A stretch of DNA of 41,160 bases, taken from VMCP01 sp965659745 (GTDB lineage Bacteria > Bacteroidota > Bacteroidia > NS11-12g > UBA955). This document shows positions 15,421 to 23,445 of the stretch, one piece after another. The stretch is from contig CBFHXF010000015.1 of the NCBI GenBank assembly GCA_965659745.1, forward strand, positions 1-41,160. The letters run 5' to 3'. A model generated the notes under the pieces. It was not told where the DNA came from, ran no database searches, and saw only the letters and a list, made by a program, of their open reading frames with translations. The position numbers and the translations under genes were made by a program. How positions within the stretch are numbered: position 1 is the first letter of the stretch; each line of letters opens with the position of its first letter.

Positions 15421-18138
15421 TTAAAAAGAAACTCTCAGACCCGTAGTAAAACGCAAACCTTGACTGACAAATACCTCTAAATTTCTAGGGTCAAATACAT
15501 AACCCGCATCTCCGGGATCATTAATCGTCGTGGCCGTGCTTCTATGCTGCGCGTCTGAAATATAAAAATTATTCGTAATGTTATTAACCATGGCATAAAT
15601 ACGCACACGGGCCTGTTTCACCTTGAAGGAATATCCCCCGGTAATATTCATAAACCAATAATTAGGTATTTTAAATGATTCTCTGCCTTTCATTTCTCCG
15701 CGCAACGCGATGGGTTCGAAATCTGCAAATTGCTTTCCGAAATACACGTATTGAACCGAGAAATACGAACCCTTTAGTAGATTGGGTTCCCAACGTATCA
15801 ACGCCGCCACTTGATTTTGTGCTGCATCGCCTACGTGAACGCCGGTGGCATCGAAATCAAATACGCCCATCGAATCGCCGGCATTGTTTCTAACAATTGC
15901 CGTGCTTCCCGACTTCCATATCCAATCTCCGATATGCATAGAAGCCTCAATGGTAATCCCATCGCCCGCTTTTAAGGCAGACTGCAACTCTATTCCCATA
16001 TGTCGGGCTTGCAAACCATTAATATTATAGTTTAACGGATTATCGTCGGCATCTCTAAAGGTAGGTTGAAAATCAACCGGACGATTGCGCCAATCGGTAT
16101 AATACCAATTTAAGGTAGACGTAAAACGTCGGCTTTTATAACCGGCTCCTCCTTCGATGGCGTAAACCAATTCATTTTGAGCATCTTGAATGATCGAATT
16201 TCTCAAATCAAACACATTGCTGAACCGCGCGGGCCGATTCAAATAACCTAGATTAATAAAGGTATTGAACCTACGTGAAATGTTATAATTGGCACCGGTT
16301 TTAAAAGTAATTCCATTAAAAGTCAAGGTGGGCGACACATTCGTTTCGCCCTCAGGAGTGAGTCGGAAATAATCCAAACGCTGGTAGCTGGTTTGCGTAC
16401 CACTCACATTCACAAATCCGGTAAATTGATTGTAGGTATATTCTCCTTCAAGGTATCCTCCCATCCAACTTACCACTCCGTCGTTGTGATAATTGAAGAT
16501 ATCGCCTTTGCGATACATGTATTTATTGTCTTTCTGGGGATTCTTTTCATTCGCATCGGGAATGAAATAATCGCCTCCTAACAAATCGTATACTTCTTTA
16601 TAATGTTCTCCAACATACGTGCGCAAATCCAATCCACCGGTAAACGTGATGCGCTTGTTCAATTTGTATTGGGTGGTATTTAAAAGTCCATACCATACAT
16701 GATTATTTACCGACCGCGACAATATACGGTTGGCCTTTTTTTCTGTGTTGGAGTAAAAACCATCAATAGACGAAAAGGCCCCAAAATCGCTATTTTGGTC
16801 TACCGCCGATTGAAAGTCAAACTGTCCGTAAACACTCGGAATCTGATTTACGCCTTCGCCGCGAGTTCCCCCTCCATTTCCCAAGGAAACATACGCAATG
16901 GTATTCGAAAACCAATTATTATTGGGTTTGTAATCGTATTTTAAATAAATCTGAGGTTTGTGAAACATATTAGAACGTTCGTTCACCTGATTAACTTGAG
17001 CATCGTAAATTACGTCGCCTGTTGTGCCCCAAGCCACCGGCGTTCGGTAGCTTCCCAAGTGCTGATTATAACGCCTTCCCATATCTATGGGCATTTCTCT
17101 TCCGCCTGCCGCTCTTAAAACCGTATCCATTCCCAATCTTTTTGCTAAGGACTGATCGTATAATGACAATCGCGCCTTATAAGCACGTTGTCCATGGCTT
17201 TGAGGAGCGCCCACTGCCGTCAACGACACGCTGTGTTTTCGACCCCAATGTTTCTCAATTTTTGCAAAATAAGCCCACATTTCGTCGTACAATCCATCTA
17301 CGTAGCCATCGCTGGTTCTGCGGGTTAAGGCCACCGTGAATCCCCAATCGCCTTTCAAACGACCGCTCGATGCATTCACATTAAACTGCTGATACCGCGA
17401 ATCTCCGAACTCCATACTGGCAGAAAATTCCGGCTTGCGGGTAAGTCCCTTGGTAATAATATTAATTGTTCCTCCAACTGCTGGATTGGCAATTCGACTG
17501 CTTCCGAGTCCGCGTTGCACCTGTGTTAGTGCCGTAACACCTCCCAAGCCAAACCAATTACTCCAATACACCCAACCGTTCTCCATATCGTTCACCGGAA
17601 TACCGTCGATCATCACCGCAATATTCCGCTGATTGAATCCGCGTATCGTAATACGCGCATCACCCGCACCGCCGCCCTGTTGGGTGGCATAAACGCCCGG
17701 CGTATTGTTTAAAAGCATGGGCATGTCTTGGCTCCCCAAGCGCTCTTTGATATCCTTTCCCGAAATATTGCTATAAGCAATTGGGGTGCGGCGGTCTTTG
17801 GCCACATTGGCCACAATTTGCACCGCCTGCATGGCATCGCTCAAATTTTCCAATTCGAAATTCACATTGGAAATAACCGTTCTATCGGCCTCAATATTGA
17901 TAAGCCCCGGAGCAAAACCCTCCGCAGTGGCTCTCACTTGATAAGAACCCATAGGTACTTTTAACTCGTAAAAACCGTTTTTATCGGTTTCTACGGTCAC
18001 GGTTCCCGCGCTTATTTGCGCTTTTTCGATCAATTCTCCAGAAATATCATCCTGAACCTTGCCTTTAATCGTCACTTGCGACCATAAAGACGCACTCGAA
18101 AGGGTCCATAACCCTAAAAGTACCCGTAGGAATCGCAT
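15421..18138 (-). CDS. TonB-dependent receptor
   Basis: A 905-residue outer-membrane receptor with signal peptide (ending SLWSQ), a carboxypeptidase-regulatory-like domain (about 23-95, VTIKGKVQDDISGELIEKA), a plug (about 115-230, with ITIRGFNQRNIAVMIDGIPV and GGTINIITKG) and a 22-strand barrel ending in the aromatic RFTTGLRVSF. No SusD-like partner gene is adjacent, so it is not a standard polysaccharide utilisation pair. It sits between the lamin-tail gene (5-bp gap) and the endonuclease (12-bp gap). By context the ligand may be a nucleic-acid breakdown product; this is inference. Confidence 0.93.
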   Translation of the reverse strand: MRFLRVLLGLWTLSSASLWSQVTIKGKVQDDISGELIEKAQISAGTVTVETDKNGFYELKVPMGSYQVRATAEGFAPGLINIEADRTVISNVNFELENLSDAMQAVQIVANVAKDRRTPIAYSNISGKDIKERLGSQDMPMLLNNTPGVYATQQGGGAGDARITIRGFNQRNIAVMIDGIPVNDMENGWVYWSNWFGLGGVTALTQVQRGLGSSRIANPAVGGTINIITKGLTRKPEFSASMEFGDSRYQQFNVNASSGRLKGDWGFTVALTRRTSDGYVDGLYDEMWAYFAKIEKHWGRKHSVSLTAVGAPQSHGQRAYKARLSLYDQSLAKRLGMDTVLRAAGGREMPIDMGRRYNQHLGSYRTPVAWGTTGDVIYDAQVNQVNERSNMFHKPQIYLKYDYKPNNNWFSNTIAYVSLGNGGGTRGEGVNQIPSVYGQFDFQSAVDQNSDFGAFSSIDGFYSNTEKKANRILSRSVNNHVWYGLLNTTQYKLNKRITFTGGLDLRTYVGEHYKEVYDLLGGDYFIPDANEKNPQKDNKYMYRKGDIFNYHNDGVVSWMGGYLEGEYTYNQFTGFVNVSGTQTSYQRLDYFRLTPEGETNVSPTLTFNGITFKTGANYNISRRFNTFINLGYLNRPARFSNVFDLRNSIIQDAQNELVYAIEGGAGYKSRRFTSTLNWYYTDWRNRPVDFQPTFRDADDNPLNYNINGLQARHMGIELQSALKAGDGITIEASMHIGDWIWKSGSTAIVRNNAGDSMGVFDFDATGVHVGDAAQNQVAALIRWEPNLLKGSYFSVQYVYFGKQFADFEPIALRGEMKGRESFKIPNYWFMNITGGYSFKVKQARVRIYAMVNNITNNFYISDAQHRSTATTINDPGDAGYVFDPRNLEVFVSQGLRFTTGLRVSF

Positions 18139-18143
18139 TACCT

Positions 18144-19136
18144 TTACTTCTGAATTTTACGGGTTAGGGTTACTCCGTTTTCGAGCTGAATCTGTAAAAT
18201 CCACATTCCGCTATTTAAACTTTCGGTGGAAATTTTTACGTTCTCACCGCTAACACCCATCGCAATAGGTAGGCTCACGCACATGCCTTTCAAATCCATT
18301 ACGCTTACCTGTGCAATTTTAGAATGTGCCGTAACCATAAGTATATCGTTCACCGGATTTGGATATACCGAAACCGCATTTTCCAATTCTTTTGTATTTA
18401 ATGTTAAACAACCGCAATCGTGGCTTCCCAAAGAATCAAAAAAGTCGATTGGATATAAAATCCACTCTTTAGAAGGATTGAAATATTGTGGATTAGCCGC
18501 TTGCGGAGCGGTAGTCGTAACCCCTCTGCGAATAGGCGCAATGGTATCGATACCTGTTAAAACTTCACGTTTACGTACAAGGGTGTGATTAGATGTATAC
18601 CATTTTCCTAAGCCACTATTGTAAGGAAACGAATCGCTCCAACCTCCAAAAGGAGGACGCTCGCCAATTTTGCCCATAATATCCACCGGTACCCATGTGG
18701 TAAAATCGGCATAATAACGATCTAAAGACATGGCATCATCGCCATTGAAATACATACTGTAAGAAACCTCATATATGGGCGATAAAAACAAATCGCCTTT
18801 GTTGCGTAATGCAGCCACAACGGGAGTATCCAATCCTGTTTGTGTGGTATCGCGCTTGTCGATAACCAATACTTTGGTTTCTTTTGGACCAATAGTACCC
18901 GACAACACATCAGAATATTGGTTTGCCCAAGTGGCAGAACCATTCTGCCAACGGGTAACACGATAATCTTTTAAATCAATAGTGCGGTTGCTTGGATTGT
19001 AGATTTCTAAGGCCTTGTTGTTTCTAGAACCTTCTACATACTCACTAATAAATAACTCGTCGCATGGAGTTATTTGCTGCGATAATGCCGTGCCAAACAA
19101 GGCTACAGTTGCGATAATTGCGTATATTTTTTTCAT
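18144..19136 (-). CDS. lamin-tail domain protein with T9SS sorting domain
   Basis: ATG at 19136 (MKKIYAIIATVALFGTALSQ) gives a clean signal peptide and a 330-residue protein; an upstream start at 19157 is possible. Residues about 22-150 form a lamin-tail (LTD) domain: PCDELFISEYVEGSRNN then KALEIYNPSN, the classic bacterial LTD opening. The C-terminal 75 residues (ENAVSVYPNPVNDILMV onward) are a T9SS type A sorting domain. Bacterial LTDs are often fused to or encoded with secreted nucleases and phosphoesterases, which fits the operon. Likely a non-catalytic binding or anchoring protein; no catalytic motif seen. First gene of the minus-strand run. Confidence 0.9.
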   Translation of the reverse strand: MKKIYAIIATVALFGTALSQQITPCDELFISEYVEGSRNNKALEIYNPSNRTIDLKDYRVTRWQNGSATWANQYSDVLSGTIGPKETKVLVIDKRDTTQTGLDTPVVAALRNKGDLFLSPIYEVSYSMYFNGDDAMSLDRYYADFTTWVPVDIMGKIGERPPFGGWSDSFPYNSGLGKWYTSNHTLVRKREVLTGIDTIAPIRRGVTTTAPQAANPQYFNPSKEWILYPIDFFDSLGSHDCGCLTLNTKELENAVSVYPNPVNDILMVTAHSKIAQVSVMDLKGMCVSLPIAMGVSGENVKISTESLNSGMWILQIQLENGVTLTRKIQK

Positions 19137-19173
19137 GATTATTTGCAAAATTCCCAAAAAATAATGGGTACTT

Positions 19174-19181
19174 CAAATCTA
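19174..19181 (-). promoter_or_regulatory. -7 box for the lamin-tail/TonB/endonuclease run
   Basis: Minus-strand TAGATTTG matches TAnnTTTG, 37 bp upstream of the ATG at 19136. There is no clear -33 TTG, which would fit an activator-dependent promoter. Confidence 0.45.
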
Positions 19182-19202
19182 CTTCATTTATTTTACACCT
19201 TG

Positions 19203-19257
19203 GTTACCTTAAGTTAACATTTTGTTCTCTTTAGGTTAACTAATTTTACCATCCCAA
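19203..19257. promoter_or_regulatory. 11-bp-phased direct repeats, Pho-box-like operator candidate
   Basis: TTAACA (19214-19219) and TTAACT (19236-19241) start exactly 22 bp apart. Weaker units TTCTCT (19225) and TACCAT (19247) fall in the same 11-bp phase, and GTTACC (19203) precedes. Direct repeats of about TTAACA with an 11-bp period are typical of PhoP/PhoB-type regulator sites in other bacteria. The site lies between the divergent nuclease and nucleotidase genes. Function is inferred from spacing and context only. Confidence 0.4.
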
Positions 19258-19259
19258 TC

Positions 19260-20141
19260 ATGCCTACAATCAAACTGCTATTAGCCGCCACTTTGATCCT
19301 TTTTCAAGGATGTAGAACGGCTAAAATTTCCCAAGAAATTACACCAACAGTCAGAAATACATCCACTGATATCGGTGGCACTTATTTGGATACCCCAATA
19401 ATAAGAGCATCGAAAAATGCGGTGACTTACGTAAAAGGCACTTCCATTGGCATCAATAGTACGGAGCCTATTGATACGTTTACCGCCAACTGGATCAAAC
19501 CCTTGAGCGATTCCTTGAATGCGCAAATGAATCAGATTATCGGATTCACCGCAGAAGAATTCCGTCCCATCAGAAGTAAAGGTCGCATCTCCGAATCGCA
19601 ACAGCATAAAGCTACTTTGGCGCGATTGGTTTCTGATTATTCCCTGAAAGGCGCTCAGGAATTTGCCCGTACCTATCAATTCCCCATGCCCGAATTAGCC
19701 GTTTTGAATCATAACGGATTGAGAAATGCGATTGACAGCGGAAATATAACCCTCGGTGCTGTTTACGAGGTAATGCCCTTCGACAATGAAGTGGTACTAT
19801 TGGTTTTATCGGGCACCCAAATGATCGACCTTTTCAACTATATCGCTCAAATAGGAGGCACGCCCTTATCGGGTGGAGAGTTGTACCTCGATTCGCAACA
19901 ATTTGTTTCAGCCCGTATTAATGGAAACGCGTTCGACAGCCGCCGCAGCTATTGTATCGCTACTGTAGATTTCATGCAAGGCGGCGGCGACGGATTCACC
20001 ATGCTTAAAAATCCCAAGAGAAGCATCCAAACCGGAAAATTTTTGCGCGATGTGATCATCGAACAAATGCAACTCGAAATGGCAGCGTCACCCCAATCTC
20101 TAAAACCCCGAAACAATCCCCGTATTTTTCACCAACCCTAA
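19260..20141 (+). CDS. 5'-nucleotidase C-terminal domain protein, putative lipoprotein
   Basis: A 293-residue protein whose N terminus (MPTIKLLLAATLILFQGC) looks like a lipoprotein signal with Cys18, though the lipobox is weak. It corresponds to the C-terminal substrate-binding domain of UshA/CD73-type 5'-nucleotidases: YEVMPFDNEVVLLVLSGTQM and ATVDFMQGGGDGF match the adenine/ribose-binding segments. The metal-binding phosphoesterase domain is absent here and is encoded by the next gene. The pair together corresponds to one bifunctional nucleotidase. The position opposite a nuclease operon suggests periplasmic or surface nucleotide hydrolysis. Confidence 0.9.
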   Translation: MPTIKLLLAATLILFQGCRTAKISQEITPTVRNTSTDIGGTYLDTPIIRASKNAVTYVKGTSIGINSTEPIDTFTANWIKPLSDSLNAQMNQIIGFTAEEFRPIRSKGRISESQQHKATLARLVSDYSLKGAQEFARTYQFPMPELAVLNHNGLRNAIDSGNITLGAVYEVMPFDNEVVLLVLSGTQMIDLFNYIAQIGGTPLSGGELYLDSQQFVSARINGNAFDSRRSYCIATVDFMQGGGDGFTMLKNPKRSIQTGKFLRDVIIEQMQLEMAASPQSLKPRNNPRIFHQP

Positions 20142-20262
20142 AAAACCTCTACAACCCATTTACTCAAGAGAAAAGGTATCATAAACCAACATTTCGGAAA
20201 CAAAATTCACATTATTCAGAAACCTTGAACTCCAAATACCCATTCAGCATTTTTCAAAATCT

Positions 20263-21120
20263 ATGAACCGAAGAATTTTTCTAAAAAACAGTGCGGTACT
20301 TCTTGCGAGCGGCTTTTTAATGCGCTATGCGCATGCCTTAGCGCCTCGAAAAAATACTTGGTCCATTTTACATACCAATGATTTCCATAGCCGATTTTTA
20401 CCCTTCGCCGCTACCCATAAAAGGCATGCCAATCAAGGCGGTATTGCTCGATTGACCCAATTGGTGAGCGAATTGCGACAACAGCACGAGCACGTAACGC
20501 TTTTCGATTCTGGCGATGTTTTTCAGGGAACGCCTTATTTCAATGTGTTCAAAGGACACCCCGAATTGCAATGGATGCAACGCATGGAATACGATGCCAC
20601 TACCTTAGGAAACCACGATTTCGATATGGGAGTCGAACATGTTTTTTCTCTTAGGAAGCAATACAACACCCCCACCCTATTGATTAATTACACCTACGAA
20701 AAAGACAGCGATTTAGGCGTTATTCAACCTTATAAAATCATTGAAAAAGGTCCGGTAAGAATCGGCGTAACCGGGGTAAGCATCGATTTAGTCGGACTAC
20801 AAGGAGAGACCAACCGGGGTAGTTTTGCGTATTTCGATCCGGTCGAAAAGCTTCAAGAACAGGTAAACTTCCTCCGAAAAAATAAAAATTGCAGTGCCGT
20901 GGTTGTTTTGTCGCATTTAGGTTATCAGTACAGCAGTGAAAAAATCGACGATATCAAGCTGGCGCAGAGAACCGAAGGTATTGATGTAATTTTAGGAGGA
21001 CATACCCATACATTTTTGGATGAGCCCACTGTGGTAAAAAACAAGGCGGGGAAAAAGGTGGTAATTAACCAAGCGGGCTGGGCTGGATTGAAATTAGGAC
21101 ACTTACAATTTGAATATTAG
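20263..21120 (+). CDS. metallophosphatase, 5'-nucleotidase N-terminal domain, Tat-exported
   Basis: A 285-residue calcineurin-like phosphoesterase matching the N-terminal catalytic half of UshA. The N terminus MNRRIFLKNSAVLLASG is a twin-arginine (Tat) signal. Metal ligands are visible: LHTNDFHSRF (Asp40, His42), DSGDVFQGTP (Asp82), TLGNHDFDMG (Asn117, His118), LSHLGY (His218) and GGHTHTF (His247, His249). It lacks the C-terminal nucleotide-binding domain, which the preceding gene encodes 121 bp upstream. Substrates are probably nucleoside monophosphates or UDP-sugars. The Tat route contrasts with the lipoprotein route of its partner, so the two halves would meet in the periplasm. Confidence 0.93.
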   Translation: MNRRIFLKNSAVLLASGFLMRYAHALAPRKNTWSILHTNDFHSRFLPFAATHKRHANQGGIARLTQLVSELRQQHEHVTLFDSGDVFQGTPYFNVFKGHPELQWMQRMEYDATTLGNHDFDMGVEHVFSLRKQYNTPTLLINYTYEKDSDLGVIQPYKIIEKGPVRIGVTGVSIDLVGLQGETNRGSFAYFDPVEKLQEQVNFLRKNKNCSAVVVLSHLGYQYSSEKIDDIKLAQRTEGIDVILGGHTHTFLDEPTVVKNKAGKKVVINQAGWAGLKLGHLQFEY

Positions 21121-21141
21121 CGGCATTTGCCCTTTGTGACG

Positions 21142-21149
21142 TAGATTTG
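21142..21149 (+). promoter_or_regulatory. -7 box of the rluD-type gene
   Basis: TAGATTTG matches TAnnTTTG and ends 7 bp before the proposed TTG start at 21157. The expected transcript would have almost no leader. Confidence 0.45.
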
Positions 21150-21156
21150 CAGTTCA

Positions 21157-22185
21157 TTGACGCTACCCAACGATTACATCGAAGAAGAAGAAGAAGGTTT
21201 TGAACATTATGCCTTCACCGTAGATCCCGGACAGGAACCTATGCGCATTGACCGTTGGTTGATGCACCGAATTGCGAATGCATCGCGCACTAAAATTCAA
21301 GCCGGAATTGTTTCTGGGGCGGTTATGGTGAACGAAAATTCGGTTAAAAGCAATTATAAAGTCAAACCTAAGGATCATATCCGGATTGTGTTACCCGACG
21401 AACCCCGCGATACGGAAGTATATCCGGAAGACATTCCGCTTGACGTCATTTACGAAGACGATGCGGTGGTCGTGGTAAACAAGCACGCAGGCATGGTGGT
21501 GCATCCCGGTTGTAATAATTACAACGGCACTTTGGTTAATGCCCTATTGTTTCACTTTGGAAATTTACCCCAAAAAGACGCACGTCACAGACCCGGATTG
21601 ATTCATCGTATCGATAAGGACACATCAGGACTTTTGGTTGTGGGAAAATTAGACGAAGCCTTGAGTCACTTAGGGAAACAGTTTTTTGAACATACGATTG
21701 AAAGAAAATACTGGGCTTTGGTATGGGGCGAGCCAAGGGAAGACTCGGGCACCATTGAAGGGTATTTAGCCCGAGATCCTAAAGACCGCCGCAAAAGCAA
21801 ACATTTCGACGATCCAGAAGATGGCAAAATAGCCATTACCCATTGGAAGATAATCGAGCGGTTTCACTTTCTAACATTGGTAGAATGCGAGTTAGAAACA
21901 GGTCGCACACACCAGATACGCGCTCATTTTGCACATATAGGGCATCCATTATTTTCAGATGAAATGTACGGCGGGCGTCAAATATTAAAAGGCGCTAATT
22001 TGCCGAAATTCAAGCAATTCATTCAAAACAATTTCGAACTATTCCCAAAACAAGCGCTTCACGCCCGCGTTTTAGGATTCGTACACCCTACAACGGGCGA
22101 AAATTTGCGTTTTGAGCAAGAATTACCAGAAGATTTTGCGGAACTTCTGAATCGGGTACGCTTGTATTCGAACCACTTGATGTAG
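21157..22185 (+). CDS. rluD: RluA/RluD family 23S rRNA pseudouridine synthase
   Basis: Isomerises uridines to pseudouridine, by homology in 23S rRNA helix 69. It has 342 residues. An S4 RNA-binding domain spans about 29-90 (MRIDRWLMHRIANASRTKIQ). The catalytic loop HRIDKDTSGLLV has Asp153, followed by RKYWALVWG, LVECELETGRTHQIRAHFAH and the C-terminal KQALHARVLGFVHP. The start is TTG at 21157, since the first in-frame ATG (21241) would cut into the S4 domain. RluD rather than RluA/C is suggested by the S4 domain and length, but is not certain. Convergent with the reductase gene, 5 bp apart. Confidence 0.9.
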   Translation: MTLPNDYIEEEEEGFEHYAFTVDPGQEPMRIDRWLMHRIANASRTKIQAGIVSGAVMVNENSVKSNYKVKPKDHIRIVLPDEPRDTEVYPEDIPLDVIYEDDAVVVVNKHAGMVVHPGCNNYNGTLVNALLFHFGNLPQKDARHRPGLIHRIDKDTSGLLVVGKLDEALSHLGKQFFEHTIERKYWALVWGEPREDSGTIEGYLARDPKDRRKSKHFDDPEDGKIAITHWKIIERFHFLTLVECELETGRTHQIRAHFAHIGHPLFSDEMYGGRQILKGANLPKFKQFIQNNFELFPKQALHARVLGFVHPTTGENLRFEQELPEDFAELLNRVRLYSNHLM

Positions 22186-22190
22186 CTCAA

Positions 22191-23279
22191 CTACTCGTAA
22201 CTCAGAGTAATCTTAGAACTGCGCGGTACCGACTGACACGTCAGTACAAAGCCATCTTCGATTTCTTTGTCGCTCAAGCCCTCGCGCTCCAGCATATGAA
22301 CTAAGCCCGAATGAACCTTAGCGCGACATGTGGTGCAAACACCTACCGTACAGCTATATGGAGGATCAATACCCTCTTTCATCGCTGCGTTCAAAATGGT
22401 CGTGTTTTCGTCTACCGTAATGGTATGGGTTTTACCGTACACCGTCAACGTAATTTCAGATTTACCATCAAACGCCTCTTCGCTGCTATCAGAACCTACT
22501 GCCACATTATCTGCGCCTTCCGAGGAAGTGGGTGCGCTGAAATATTCAATATTGATATGATCTTTAGGAATACCAATACCTGATAGTCCTTTTTTGATCA
22601 CCTCCATCATCGGACCCGGACCGCAGATATAGAAGGGATAGGTATCAAAAGAACCGCCAATTTTACTCTTAACAATAGTCTGAACCTTATCTTCACTCAA
22701 TTGACCTTTCAAACCAAACCATGTAAATGGAGCTTTATCATAACTCAACAATACCGTAAAACGACTTCCGTGAGCCGCTTCCATATCCTTAAGTTGGCTT
22801 TTGAAGATTACCGATTCGGGATCGCGATTGGCATATACCAAAGTAACCTTGCTTTGGGGTTCATCGGCCAAAACCGCCTTCGCGATGCCCATTACAGGCG
22901 TGATGCCGCTTCCACCGCCAAACAAAACATAATGTTTTTGACGCGATGCATTCGGAACAACCGTAAAATTACCCATTGGAGGCATTACCTGAACCGAATC
23001 TCCCACCTTAAGCGTGTTATTGAAAAAGTTACTCATGCGACCGCCTTCTACCCGTTTGATGGTAACGGCAGGATGCGCATCAACGCCAGAATACGTGCAT
23101 AAAGAATAAGAACGACGCACATTTTCACCGTTTATTTCGGCTTCAAAAGTCAAATATTGACCGGCATCGTAAGAAAAATGCGATTGTATATCGGCAGGAA
23201 TATCAAATACAAATGTTTTCGCATCAGAGGTTTCCTGAATTATGTCTTTAATGGTGATGGTGTAAAATCCTTGACTCAT
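22191..23279 (-). CDS. ferredoxin/FAD oxidoreductase, PaaE-like
   Basis: A 362-residue electron-transfer protein with three modules. The FAD domain has RRSYSLCTYSG (55-65). The NAD(P) domain has VLFGGGSGITPVMG (118-131) and YICGPGPMMEVI (217-228). The C-terminal plant-type [2Fe-2S] ferredoxin has PYSCTVGVCTTCRAK with Cys310, Cys315 and Cys318, and Cys348 in LTCQS. It matches the reductase subunit of phenylacetyl-CoA epoxidase (PaaE), but no paaABCD or other oxygenase genes are nearby. A linker of about 25 residues (GADNVAVGSDSSEEAFDGKS) joins the last two modules. Physiological partner unknown. Confidence 0.9.
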   Translation of the reverse strand: MSQGFYTITIKDIIQETSDAKTFVFDIPADIQSHFSYDAGQYLTFEAEINGENVRRSYSLCTYSGVDAHPAVTIKRVEGGRMSNFFNNTLKVGDSVQVMPPMGNFTVVPNASRQKHYVLFGGGSGITPVMGIAKAVLADEPQSKVTLVYANRDPESVIFKSQLKDMEAAHGSRFTVLLSYDKAPFTWFGLKGQLSEDKVQTIVKSKIGGSFDTYPFYICGPGPMMEVIKKGLSGIGIPKDHINIEYFSAPTSSEGADNVAVGSDSSEEAFDGKSEITLTVYGKTHTITVDENTTILNAAMKEGIDPPYSCTVGVCTTCRAKVHSGLVHMLEREGLSDKEIEDGFVLTCQSVPRSSKITLSYE

Positions 23280-23286
23280 GTGGGTG

Positions 23287-23319
23287 CAAAATTAGTGGGT
23301 TTATCACAGATAGAAACAA
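23287..23319 (-). promoter_or_regulatory. promoter of the PaaE-like reductase gene
   Basis: Minus-strand TAATTTTG (23287-23294) is 7 bp upstream of the ATG. TTG lies at 23317-23319 after 22 bp. Confidence 0.5.
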
Positions 23320-23445
23320 TGAATTGCGTGTAAAGTTATTTGAAATTACAATTTTGATAAAAAAAGTGAGATAAATTGTACAAGTTCAAAAGTGTGAATT
23401 AATCTATTTCGGTAATTGAACAAGTAAAACGAATTTGCAGGTGCT

